A DNA stretch of 64,000 nucleotides from Rhodobacter sp. (GTDB lineage: Bacteria; Pseudomonadota; Alphaproteobacteria; Rhodobacterales; Rhodobacteraceae). Each line of letters begins with the position of its first letter. Position 1 is the stretch's first letter. The notes beneath the pieces were generated by a model. The model was not told the DNA's origin. It was given only the letters and a program-made list of their open reading frames with translations, and did not search any database. A program made the translations under genes and the position numbers. The stretch is from contig JACKKE010000007.1 of NCBI GenBank assembly GCA_020637595.1, positions 175,894-239,893 on the forward strand, given 5' to 3'. Shown one piece after another: positions 42,043 to 51,379 of the stretch.

Positions 42043-42975
42043 ATGCAGATCGAACGGACCGACCTGCCGGTGGATCCGCAGGACCGGGCGATGGTGGACG
42101 GCCTTCTGGCCGCCGCCCGCTCGGGCAATGCCTACCGGGTGCAGGGCGATGCGCAGGCGATGCGCGCCGCGACCGAGCGGCTGCTGGCCATGCCCTTCGT
42201 CTCGGGCCCCGACCCCTCGGTCGGGGTCACGCCCGGCGCCATCGGCGGGATCGCGGGTGAATGGCTGACCCCGCCCGAGGTGACCTCGGAGGCGGCGCTC
42301 ATCTTCCTGCACGGCGGCGGCTATGTGCGTGGCACCCTCGCGCTGGGGCGCTCGAACGCCACCGAACTTGCCGCCCGCACCGGCGCGCGGGTCTTTGCCC
42401 CGTCCTATCGGCAGGGGCCCGAGGACCCGTTTCCCGCGGCCTATGAGGATGTCTTGGCGCTGTGTCGCGCGCTGGCCGACCGGCCGGAAACGTATGCGCT
42501 GGTCGGGGAATCGGCGGGGGGCGGGCTGGTCGTCGCGGCGGCAATGGGTCTGCGCGACGAGGGCGCGCGACTGCCTGCCGCGGTCTCGGGCATCAGCCCC
42601 TTCCTCGACCTCACCATGGCGGGCGAAAGCTGGATCACCAATGAAATGAACGACATGGCTACCCGCGAGATGGGCGAGGACATGATCGCACTCTACATGC
42701 AAGGGCAGGACCGGCTCGATTGGCGCGCCTCGCCGCTGCATGGCGATTTCCGCGGCCTGCCGCCCCTGCAATTTGCGCTTGGCAGCCATGAGGGGCTCTA
42801 CAGCGAGGCGCTGGCTGCGGCAGAGAAAGCCGCGACGGCAGGCGTGGACGTGACGTTCGATGTCTTCGAAGGGATGCCGCATGGCTTCTCCAAGTATCGG
42901 CTGGCGGCGGCGGCCGAGGCCCTTGCGCGGGTCTCGGCTTTCGTCAGGCGCGGTGTGGAGCGAGCCAATGGCTGA
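42043..42975 (+). CDS. Alpha/beta hydrolase of the hormone-sensitive-lipase type
   Basis: This 310-residue esterase-like protein has the HGGGYVRG oxyanion motif, the nucleophile elbow GESAGGGL, and a C-terminal catalytic His in MPHGFSKY. No signal peptide is seen, so it acts in the cytoplasm. It lies between the substrate-binding gene (overlapping or adjoining its stop codon) and tctB (eight-base overlap). This suggests that the imported compound is an ester or lactone that this enzyme opens. A GTG at 42037 is an alternative start. Confidence 0.88.
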   Translation: MQIERTDLPVDPQDRAMVDGLLAAARSGNAYRVQGDAQAMRAATERLLAMPFVSGPDPSVGVTPGAIGGIAGEWLTPPEVTSEAALIFLHGGGYVRGTLALGRSNATELAARTGARVFAPSYRQGPEDPFPAAYEDVLALCRALADRPETYALVGESAGGGLVVAAAMGLRDEGARLPAAVSGISPFLDLTMAGESWITNEMNDMATREMGEDMIALYMQGQDRLDWRASPLHGDFRGLPPLQFALGSHEGLYSEALAAAEKAATAGVDVTFDVFEGMPHGFSKYRLAAAAEALARVSAFVRRGVERANG

Positions 42976-43423
42976 CGAAACCCGCGACCTGCGCGATGTC
43001 CTGACCGGCGTGCTGCTCGCGGGCCTCGGCCTCGCGGTGGCGGGCTACGCGCTGGCGACCTACCGACTGGGCACGCCCGCAGCGATGGGGCCGGGTTTCT
43101 TCCCGACGATGCTGGGTGGCGTCCTTGCCGCTCTCGGTGCGGCGATCGGCCTGGCTGCCTGGCGCCGCACCCGTCCCGAGGCCGCGCCCCAGCCCAAACC
43201 CCGCGCGATGCTGGCGGTGACGGCAGGCATCCTCGCCTTCGCACTGACGGTGCGGGCGTTGGGCTTCGTGCCTTCCGCATTTCTGCTGGTTCTCTGCGTT
43301 GGCATGGCCGATGCCACGAACCACCTGCCCCGCCTGCTGCTGCTTGGCGCTGCGCTGACGCTGCTGTCCTGGGCGATCTTCGTCTTTGGTCTTGGCATGC
43401 CGCTCAGCGCCTTCAACTTATGA
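42968..43423 (+). CDS. Tripartite tricarboxylate transporter small membrane subunit (TctB)
   Basis: This 151-residue protein has four membrane segments, as TctB proteins have (about residues 10-30, 35-60, 80-100 and 105-145). It carries the typical AMGPGFFPTMLGG motif near residue 37. It pairs with TctA in the inner membrane. The gene overlaps the esterase gene at its start and is followed by tctA after seven bases. Confidence 0.9.
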   Translation: MADETRDLRDVLTGVLLAGLGLAVAGYALATYRLGTPAAMGPGFFPTMLGGVLAALGAAIGLAAWRRTRPEAAPQPKPRAMLAVTAGILAFALTVRALGFVPSAFLLVLCVGMADATNHLPRLLLLGAALTLLSWAIFVFGLGMPLSAFNL

Positions 43424-43430
43424 GCGCGCA

Positions 43431-44927
43431 ATGGACCTGCTGACCGCCTTCACCGACCATCTCTCGCTGGGCCTGTCCGAGGCCCTGGCCCCGATGAACC
43501 TGTGGTATTGCTTCCTCGGGGTCTTCCTCGGCACCCTGGTCGGCGTTCTGCCGGGCCTCGGCGCGCTGATCACCATCTCGTTGCTTTTGCCCTTCACCTA
43601 CCAGCTGCCGGTCGAAGGCGCGCTGATCATGCTCGCCGGCGTCTATTTCGGTGCGGATTTCGGCGGCGGAACCTGTTCGATCCTCCTGGGTGTGCCGGGC
43701 CACCCGGCGGCGGCGGTCGATGTGCTCGATGGCTACCCGATGGCCAAGAAGGGCCGCGGCGGCGTGGCCTTGTTCATCAAATCGGTGGCCTCGGCCTGGG
43801 GCTCGATCTTCGGCATCCTGCTCCTGATGCTCTTCGCGCCGCTGCTTGCCCGCTTCGCACGCCAGTTCAGCCCGGTCGAATACACCGCGTTGATGGCCCT
43901 GGGGCTGGTGGCCGCAGCCACCGTCGGACGCGGCTCGATGCTCAAGGGATTGGCGACAATGGTGATCGGCCTGATCATTGCCACGGTCGGCACGGATGTG
44001 AACACGGGGTTCCAACGCTTCACCTTCGGACTGACAGGCTTGTCCGACGGCATCAGCCTGATCGCGCTGGCCATGGGCCTGTTCGCGGTGACCGAAGTCA
44101 TCACCAGTGCCGGGCAGAAATCCGTCTCGCCGGTGAAAGCCAGCTACCGGCTGCGCGACCAGTTGCCGTCGCGTGGGGAATGGCGCCGCGTCTGGCCGGC
44201 GATGCTGCGCGGGTCGGGGCTGGGGGCGCTTTTCGGCGCGTTGCCGGGCACCAGCGGTGGCATGGCCACCTTCATGTCCTATGCCGTGGAGAAGAAGCTT
44301 TCCAGGCACCCTGAGGAATTCGGCCATGGCGCGGTCGAGGGCCTTGCCGCACCCGAGGCCTGCAACAATGCGGGCATCGGCACGGCGATGATCCCCTCGT
44401 TGACGCTGGGCATCCCGGGCGATGCGGTGATGGCGCTTCTGCTGGCGGCAATGATGCTGCACGGGATCCAGCCCGGCCCGCTGGTCATGGTGATGGAGCC
44501 GCAGCTGTTCTGGGGGCTGATCGCCAGCTTCTGGATCGGCACCGTCTTTCTTCTGATCCTCAACATCCCGCTCATCGGCGTCTGGGTGCGGCTGTTGCAG
44601 ATCCCCTATCCGCTGCTGTTCCCGGGCATCGTGCTGTTTACCTGCATCGGCGTCTATTCCACCGCGCACAGCACCTTCGATCTGTATCTCGTGCTGCTCT
44701 TCGGGCTGTTCGGCTATCTGCTTCACCTGCTGCGGCTGGACGTGGTTCCGTTGGTTCTGGGCGTGATCCTGGGCCAGCCCTTCGAGGAGAATCTGCGGCG
44801 GTCGCTTCTGCTGTCGGACGGGGATTTCTCGGTCTTCGTGACGCGGCCGATCAGTCTCGCCGCCGTGGCGCTGGTCGCAGTGATCCTGGCCTTCTCCATC
44901 CGGCGAGCCCTCAGAGCGTCGACCTGA
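43431..44927 (+). CDS. Tripartite tricarboxylate transporter large permease (TctA)
   Basis: This 498-residue protein has about eleven to twelve membrane segments. It shows the TctA hallmarks GTLVGVLPGLGALI near residue 32, YFGADFGGGTCSILLGVPG, and the second repeat GALPGTSGGMATFMSY with EACNNAGIGTAMIPSLTLGIPG. It is the transport pore driven by the ion gradient. It ends the AraC-tctC-esterase-tctB-tctA unit. Confidence 0.95.
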   Translation: MDLLTAFTDHLSLGLSEALAPMNLWYCFLGVFLGTLVGVLPGLGALITISLLLPFTYQLPVEGALIMLAGVYFGADFGGGTCSILLGVPGHPAAAVDVLDGYPMAKKGRGGVALFIKSVASAWGSIFGILLLMLFAPLLARFARQFSPVEYTALMALGLVAAATVGRGSMLKGLATMVIGLIIATVGTDVNTGFQRFTFGLTGLSDGISLIALAMGLFAVTEVITSAGQKSVSPVKASYRLRDQLPSRGEWRRVWPAMLRGSGLGALFGALPGTSGGMATFMSYAVEKKLSRHPEEFGHGAVEGLAAPEACNNAGIGTAMIPSLTLGIPGDAVMALLLAAMMLHGIQPGPLVMVMEPQLFWGLIASFWIGTVFLLILNIPLIGVWVRLLQIPYPLLFPGIVLFTCIGVYSTAHSTFDLYLVLLFGLFGYLLHLLRLDVVPLVLGVILGQPFEENLRRSLLLSDGDFSVFVTRPISLAAVALVAVILAFSIRRALRAST

Positions 44928-45003
44928 GGCCGAGACCTTTGGCCGTCATACTGGCGCGCGTCGCACCCGTGCACGGCGCCTCCATGACGATCCGCGGGCG
45001 GGC

Positions 45004-45471
45004 TCACCCCTCGCGGATCGTGGGGGCGATCTCGACCGGGAAATTCACGGACCGCGCAATGAAGCAGACCTTGTGAATCTCGTGGTGGATTGCGTGGGCG
45101 CGGGACAGATCGGCACCGCGTCGCACGGTGATCTGTGGGCGCAGCACCGCCTTGACGAACCGCGCGGCACCGCCCGCTTCCAGTTCACCGACTCCTTCGG
45201 GCGTGTCCTCATAGGCGGTCACGACGATGCCCGCATCCGAGGCCAGGTGCAGATACCAGAGCATGTGGCACCCCGAAAGCGCCGACAGCAGCAGGTCCTC
45301 GGGGTTCATCAACGCGGGGTTGCCGCCCAGAAGCGGGTCGTTCGACATCGGGATCACGGGTTTGCCCGGCACCGCGACCTCCCAGTCGCGGGTATAGGCA
45401 CGGTAATGCGCGGTCCCCTCGCCGGTATTGCCGGTCCAGCGGATATGCGTGGCATAGCTGTGTCTTGTCAT
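45004..45471 (-). CDS. OsmC family protein
   Basis: This 155-residue OsmC/Ohr-fold protein has two reactive cysteines, in LSGCHMLWYLH and VCFIARSVNFP, as used by OsmC peroxidases that reduce organic hydroperoxides. The gene lies four bases after the LysE-type gene on the same strand and could be co-transcribed with it. Substrate preference cannot be told from sequence. Confidence 0.9.
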   Translation of the reverse strand: MTRHSYATHIRWTGNTGEGTAHYRAYTRDWEVAVPGKPVIPMSNDPLLGGNPALMNPEDLLLSALSGCHMLWYLHLASDAGIVVTAYEDTPEGVGELEAGGAARFVKAVLRPQITVRRGADLSRAHAIHHEIHKVCFIARSVNFPVEIAPTIREG

Positions 45472-45475
45472 GGGC

Positions 45476-46084
45476 TTACTCCAGGGCCTGCGCGATCAGA
45501 TGCGCCGCGATCATCCACATGACCAGGCCAATCACCACCTCGACCACGACCCAGGCGCGCGGCTTGGCCAGCACCGGCGCGAGGTAGCGCGCGCCATACC
45601 CCAAGGCGAGGAAGAACACCGCCGAGGCAAGGACCGCGCCCACCCCGAATAGCGCCTCGACCGGGGCATATTGCGCCGACAGGGCCCCCAGCAGAGCCAG
45701 CGTGTCCAGATAGACATGCGGGTTGAGCCAGGTCAGCGCCAGGCAGGTCAGCGCGACACGCCGGAGCGACACCGCGCGTTCGGCGCTGGCGGCCAGTGCC
45801 TCGCCCCCGCGGAACGCAGCCCGAAACCTGAGCGCGCCATAGACCGTCAGGAACGCGACGCCCCCCCACAGCATGACCGGCGTGAGCCATGGCATCGCCT
45901 CGGCCGCAGCGCCGAAACCGGCGACGCCCAACGCGATCAGCAGCGCATCCGAGCCCGCGCACAGCGCCACGACCACGCCGACATGTTCCCGGCGGATACC
46001 CTGGCGCAGAACGAACGCGTTCTGCGCGCCGATGGCCGCGATCAGGGACAGGCTGGCCAGAAATCCCGCTATGAACGCACTCAT
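45476..46084 (-). CDS. LysE/ArgO-type amino-acid exporter
   Basis: This 202-residue inner-membrane protein has about six membrane segments. It carries the family signature LIAAIGAQNAFVLRQG at the start and the TWLNPHVYLDT motif in the middle, which matches LysE/ArgO exporters of lysine and arginine. The ATG at 46084 overlaps the stop codon of the FAD-dependent oxidase gene, so the two products are made together. This hints at export or balance of a basic amino acid or amine. Confidence 0.92.
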   Translation of the reverse strand: MSAFIAGFLASLSLIAAIGAQNAFVLRQGIRREHVGVVVALCAGSDALLIALGVAGFGAAAEAMPWLTPVMLWGGVAFLTVYGALRFRAAFRGGEALAASAERAVSLRRVALTCLALTWLNPHVYLDTLALLGALSAQYAPVEALFGVGAVLASAVFFLALGYGARYLAPVLAKPRAWVVVEVVIGLVMWMIAAHLIAQALE

Positions 46085-47367
46085 GCCGCCTGCCTTTCCC
46101 GCCACCAGTCCTGCACCTGCAAGGCCCAATAGGTCGCCTGCGCGGCGGCCAGCCCTGCCCCTCCGCCCGCCCAGTCCAGCCCAAAGGGCGCGAACAGCGC
46201 GATCCGGTCCGACGTCCCCAGGATCGCCTCGGCGACAACGCGCCCGCCTATGGCGGTGGTGTTCAGCCCGTGGCCGCCAAAGCCCGTCACATGCCAGACG
46301 TCGGGTTGAAGCAGACCGATCTGCGGCATCCTGTGGCGGGCATAGGCCATGAGCCCCGACCAGACCAGATCGGTCCTCAAGGCGGCAAGCTGCGGATAGA
46401 CGCCCAGCATTTCCGCCCGCAGTTCGCGGGCGATCCCGGCAGGTCGGGCGGCGCGCGTCGTGATGCGCCCGCCCCACAACAGCCGCGCACCCCCCTGAAC
46501 CAGCCGATAATAGTCACCGGCCCGGCGATCGTCGCCCACCGCCATGCGCGTTCGGATCGCCTGCGCCAGCAGATCGGGCGCGGTCTCGGACACCATGACA
46601 TAGGTGGCGATGGGCAGGATCGCACGGCGCAACCGGGGGATCAGCGGCCCCGTATAGCCACCCGTTGCAAAGACGACGCGCGGCGCCTCGACCCGGCCCT
46701 GCGGCGTGGTCAGGGTCTTTCGGGCGGCCGTCAGATCCGCGCCGATGACCGGGCTCTGTTCGACGATCAGACCACCCAGCCGCTCGACCTCGGCGGCCAG
46801 GCCGCGCAGCGTGTTCAGCGGGTGGATATGGAATGCCGCAGGTTCCGCGATGCCGTGCCTGTATCGGACGGTTTCCAGATGACGACGGATCGCCGGCTGA
46901 TCCAGATAGGGGGTGTCCGGTGTCGATGCCGCGCGCAGGTCGTCGGCCCGGTCATGCCGCCTGAGCCGCAGGATCCCGGCCACCGGGTCGGCGCCCGGGA
47001 TGTCCAGGGTGGCAATCTCGTGCCGCATGATCGCGACCCCTTCGGCCGAGAGCGCCTGCAACGCATCGGCATGGTCGCGGCCGACATGCCGGCGGATCGC
47101 CGCCGGGCCGCAGGCGAACCCGTCGGAAACAAAGCCGCCGTTCCGGCCCGAGGCCCCCCAACCGACCGCCTGCGATTCGATCACGGCAACACGCATCCCG
47201 CCCCGCGCCAGGTCCAGCGCGGCAAACAGGCCGGCAAACCCGCCGCCGACCACCGCGACATCGACCGCCACCCGCCCGACCAGGGCCGGGCGTGCGCGGG
47301 TGTCGGACAGGGTGCGGCTGTAGAACGTGTCGGGATAGGGCGGGGCGGCTTCGGAACGGGGGCGCAT
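46081..47367 (-). CDS. FAD-dependent amine/amino-acid oxidase (DadA/PuuB-like)
   Basis: This 428-residue DAO-fold flavoprotein has the GGGFAGLFAALDLARGG nucleotide motif near residue 40, VGWGASGRNGGFV near residue 64 and a C-terminal GFGGHGLNTTAIGG. The pattern SGRNGGFVSDG is typical of gamma-glutamylputrescine oxidase-like proteins. It should oxidise an amine or D-amino acid. The ATG at 47367 is preferred to a TTG fifteen bases upstream. It is coupled to the LysE-type exporter. Confidence 0.87.
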   Translation of the reverse strand: MRPRSEAAPPYPDTFYSRTLSDTRARPALVGRVAVDVAVVGGGFAGLFAALDLARGGMRVAVIESQAVGWGASGRNGGFVSDGFACGPAAIRRHVGRDHADALQALSAEGVAIMRHEIATLDIPGADPVAGILRLRRHDRADDLRAASTPDTPYLDQPAIRRHLETVRYRHGIAEPAAFHIHPLNTLRGLAAEVERLGGLIVEQSPVIGADLTAARKTLTTPQGRVEAPRVVFATGGYTGPLIPRLRRAILPIATYVMVSETAPDLLAQAIRTRMAVGDDRRAGDYYRLVQGGARLLWGGRITTRAARPAGIARELRAEMLGVYPQLAALRTDLVWSGLMAYARHRMPQIGLLQPDVWHVTGFGGHGLNTTAIGGRVVAEAILGTSDRIALFAPFGLDWAGGGAGLAAAQATYWALQVQDWWRERQAA

Positions 47368-47426
47368 CGGGGACCTGCACAAGACCGGGATACGCTATGC
47401 CAGCCGCCAGCCCCCTGCAAGAACCG

Positions 47427-47591
47427 CTAGCCTTCGCCGCCGCCGCGGTCGCGCGGTTCCAGATTGGCGATCTCGGCGATCGCCAGCATCCGCGCCTGAT
47501 CCAGCGCGTCGGCGAGGGCATTCAGCCCATGCATCCGCGCATAGCTCAACAGGTCCTCGAGAACCCGAATCATCCAGTCATGGGCCAACAC
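47427..47591 (-). CDS. Small conserved hypothetical protein
   Basis: The short helical protein contains HDWMIRVLEDLLSYARMHGL and NALADALDQARMLAIAEI. Similar proteins of 55-75 residues are common in Rhodobacteraceae, from memory, with no known role. An AGGAG lies just before a GTG (47591, four-base spacing) and a TTG (47588, seven-base spacing); one of these is the likely start, giving MLAHDW or VLAHDW. An ATG at 47627 lacks a ribosome binding site. Confidence 0.65.
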   Translation of the reverse strand: MLAHDWMIRVLEDLLSYARMHGLNALADALDQARMLAIAEIANLEPRDRGGGEG

Positions 47592-47708
47592 GCCGCTCCT
47601 TTCCGGTGTGGCGGAAGCCTGCGGCATGTGTGTTGACAAAGCGTTGCCCCGCAATGGCCAGGGGCCGCCCCAATGGGACGGCCCCTCGCGAAACGCGGTG
47701 TCGGACGA

Positions 47709-48998
<1,290 letters not shown>

Positions 48999-49086
48999 GG
49001 GTCTCTCCTGAGAATCGAACGCCGCGTCGCAGAATATACGAAGCAGTTGCAGCATTGATAAAATTGGCCACGCAACAATACAACCC

Positions 49087-49103
49087 CAAAACCAATGGTT
49101 TTG
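49087..49103. promoter_or_regulatory. 17-base perfect palindrome between plsB-like gene and ccr
   Basis: CAAAACCA, a central A and TGGTTTTG form a perfect inverted repeat in an AT-rich 110-base gap. It begins six bases after the stop codon of the acyltransferase gene and ends 88 bases before the ccr ATG. It could be an operator for ccr or a weak hairpin at the end of the upstream gene. Confidence 0.4.
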
Positions 49104-49108
49104 TAATT

Positions 49109-50536
49109 TTATGTCTCTGTGACCTCGGGTAGTTCCAGCGCGGTCTGGCAGAACCCACCGGGCAGATCGGGTTCGGCCAGCCGCTGGATCGCCGAGGCCG
49201 CGTAATAGCCCACGATCCCCTCCTGCCCCGGTGCGATGCGCAACCCGTCACCGTCCCGCAGCACGAGCCCGCGATGCGCCAGCGCCCCCAGACCCGTGTG
49301 CAGCGCCGCCGTCACCCCCCCGGGCAAATGCAGCGTGGCCCCCTGCGCGCGCGCCTCGTCCACCAGCCGGGCGGCCAGGGGGCGCAGATCGGTCAGCGAA
49401 CACACGCCACCCGCCCGCACCAGGGCCGCGGCCGCCAGCGGCACCGGCAGGATCGGAACGGCCGCGCGAACACGGGTCATCAGCAGATCGGCCAGGGCCT
49501 CGGTGCTGGCGCCAGGTTGGGTTGTCAGGAAATCATGCAGCGACACCGGCGCGCCGAAGCACACCGCCGCCGTGCCAAAGGTGCGAAAGCGCCCCCGGGC
49601 CTTTTGCCACATCAGACGCAGCACCCATCCCGCCGCCTCAGTCAGCCGCACGCGAAACCGCCGCACGCCTGTTTCAGCCGCCTGTTGCAGGATTCGGTCC
49701 TCGAGCACCCGGTCATAGTTCAGCGCCACCGGCACAAAGACCACATCGCGGGTGTCGGACGGACGGAAATCGCGCACGATATAATGCAGCAGGCCCTTCT
49801 TCGCGGGGCCGACCGCCCCCGACAGGCTGAGCCCCCCCTCGGGGAAGATTGCCTGCGTGACCCCTTCATGCACCGACATCTGCACATACCGCGCCAGCAC
49901 CGCACGATAGAGGGGATTGGAATCGCGCCGCCGGATGTAATAGGCACCCATCGCGCGGATCAGCGCCCTGAGCGGCCAGACCTGCGCCCATTCACCCACC
50001 GCATAGCTGAGCGCCGACCGATCCGCCGCCAGCCATGTGACCAGGACATAATCCATGTTGCTGCGGTGGTTGATGACAAAGACGACGGCGGATCTGGGGT
50101 CGATGTCGCGCAGGGTCTGGGCGTCGCCAGCCCCCAGGTGCACGCTATAGAACATGCGGCTCAGCCGGCGGGCGACGCGGATCGCAAATCCGAAATAGGT
50201 CGCCGTGGAGAAACCCGGCACGATCTCGCGCGCATAGCGCCGGGCCTTTTCAAAGGCGACGGACCGCGGAATGCCCTGCTCGCGCGCATACTCGGCCACG
50301 GCCTCCATCACCTGGGGGTCATAGACCAGCCGCACGACATAGTCCTGCCGCCGCACCAGCTTGAACGGCTGGATCGGCCGCTCAAGCCGCTTGTTCAGTT
50401 CCTCGACCGCGCGCTCCATCCGGCGGCGGAAGAACCAGCGCACCGACGGGAACAGGAAATGCGACAGAAACGACGCCCCCGCGAACAGCAGGATCAGGAT
50501 CAAGAGCCAGAGAGGAACCGAAACCGGGGACAGCAT
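49109..50536 (-). CDS. PlsB-like glycerol-3-phosphate/1-acyl acyltransferase
   Basis: This 475-residue protein has a membrane anchor near the N-terminus (about residues 9-28). The acyltransferase motifs are HRSNMD (157-162), GAYYIRR (about 197-203) and FPEGG (about 231-235), in the order used by glycerol-3-phosphate acyltransferases. It should start phospholipid synthesis at the inner membrane. It is shorter than E. coli PlsB (about 800 residues), as alphaproteobacterial forms are. The ATG at 50536 is chosen because it lies just before the membrane segment. Confidence 0.82.
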   Translation of the reverse strand: MLSPVSVPLWLLILILLFAGASFLSHFLFPSVRWFFRRRMERAVEELNKRLERPIQPFKLVRRQDYVVRLVYDPQVMEAVAEYAREQGIPRSVAFEKARRYAREIVPGFSTATYFGFAIRVARRLSRMFYSVHLGAGDAQTLRDIDPRSAVVFVINHRSNMDYVLVTWLAADRSALSYAVGEWAQVWPLRALIRAMGAYYIRRRDSNPLYRAVLARYVQMSVHEGVTQAIFPEGGLSLSGAVGPAKKGLLHYIVRDFRPSDTRDVVFVPVALNYDRVLEDRILQQAAETGVRRFRVRLTEAAGWVLRLMWQKARGRFRTFGTAAVCFGAPVSLHDFLTTQPGASTEALADLLMTRVRAAVPILPVPLAAAALVRAGGVCSLTDLRPLAARLVDEARAQGATLHLPGGVTAALHTGLGALAHRGLVLRDGDGLRIAPGQEGIVGYYAASAIQRLAEPDLPGGFCQTALELPEVTET

Positions 50537-50632
50537 CGCGCCAGATTGGCGGAAAGCCCGCGGCACGACAATGCCCTTGGGTGACAGGCAGGCCACCACG
50601 GGCTAGTCTGTCGCCAGACCAAGGAGGCGCGA

Positions 50633-50902
50633 ATGGCAGGCGGCTGGGCAAAGGACGGCGCGGTGAACGAACAGATCGAGGCATCGATCGGCGAGGAACT
50701 GGCACGGATGCGGCTGCGCGTTCGTCACGGAGGCGAGAGCCGCACCCATTGCATCGACTGCGAGGAACCGATCCCCGAGGCCCGCCGCACCGCCCTGCCC
50801 GGTGTGACCCTGTGCCTGGACTGCCAGCAAGAGCGTGACCAGGCGTTCCGGTCACGCCCGGGGATCAACCGGCGCGGATCCAAGGACAGTCAGCTGAAAT
50901 GA
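50633..50902 (+). CDS. DksA/TraR-type C4 zinc-finger protein
   Basis: This 89-residue protein has a four-cysteine zinc finger, CIDC and CLDC, separated by the conserved IPEARRTALPGVTLC of TraR/DksA proteins. Short DksA-like proteins bind the secondary channel of RNA polymerase; the long coiled coil of true DksA is absent, so it is TraR-like. The ATG follows AAGGAGG. Its end overlaps the start of the DUF1801 gene by four bases. Confidence 0.88.
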   Translation: MAGGWAKDGAVNEQIEASIGEELARMRLRVRHGGESRTHCIDCEEPIPEARRTALPGVTLCLDCQQERDQAFRSRPGINRRGSKDSQLK

Positions 50903-51240
50903 GCGCGGCCGCCACGGTCGACCGCTATCTCGCGGATCTGCCGGCGCCGGCCCGCGCGCATGTCGAGACGATCCGCCGTCTGCTGGCAGAGTGGGTGCCC
51001 GATGGCGAAGAGCGGATTTCCTATGCCATGCCCTGCCTGCGGCGAAACGGGCGCAACAGGCTGTATTACGGCGCCTGGACGCATCATGTCGGTGTTTATC
51101 CGGTGGCGCAGGGCGATGCCGGGTTCGAGGCGCTGGTCGGCCCCTGGCGGCACGGCAAGGCGGGGCTGCGGTTTCCGCTGGCGGTTCCGCTGCCTGTCGA
51201 GGTTCTGCGCGCGGTGGTGCAGGCGCAGGCCGGTCCTTGA
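50899..51240 (+). CDS. DUF1801 family protein (YdhG-like)
   Basis: This 113-residue protein has the DUF1801 pattern: YLADLPAPARAHVETIRRLL, then ERISYAMPCLRR, and VGVYP. Relatives include iron-chaperone-like proteins of Bacillus, but no function is firmly known in this group. It is translated together with the TraR-like gene through an ATGA overlap. Confidence 0.83.
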   Translation: MSAAATVDRYLADLPAPARAHVETIRRLLAEWVPDGEERISYAMPCLRRNGRNRLYYGAWTHHVGVYPVAQGDAGFEALVGPWRHGKAGLRFPLAVPLPVEVLRAVVQAQAGP

Positions 51241-51379
51241 CCAGGGCCGGTCGATCAGCCGCCTGCGCCGCAACGCAGCGATTCCGCGCTTGACATTATC
51301 TTTCGCCTGAATATTCCCTTCGGGTAAGAAAATTGCGCTGCGACTGCATTGCGGCTCGTATGACCTGGAGGCTCTGCCC

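Noticed and set aside
47641..47700. Terminator after ccr
   Set aside because: An imperfect GGGGCCG/CGGCCCC hairpin is present, but the stem has mismatches and no T tract follows on the minus strand, so I did not list it.
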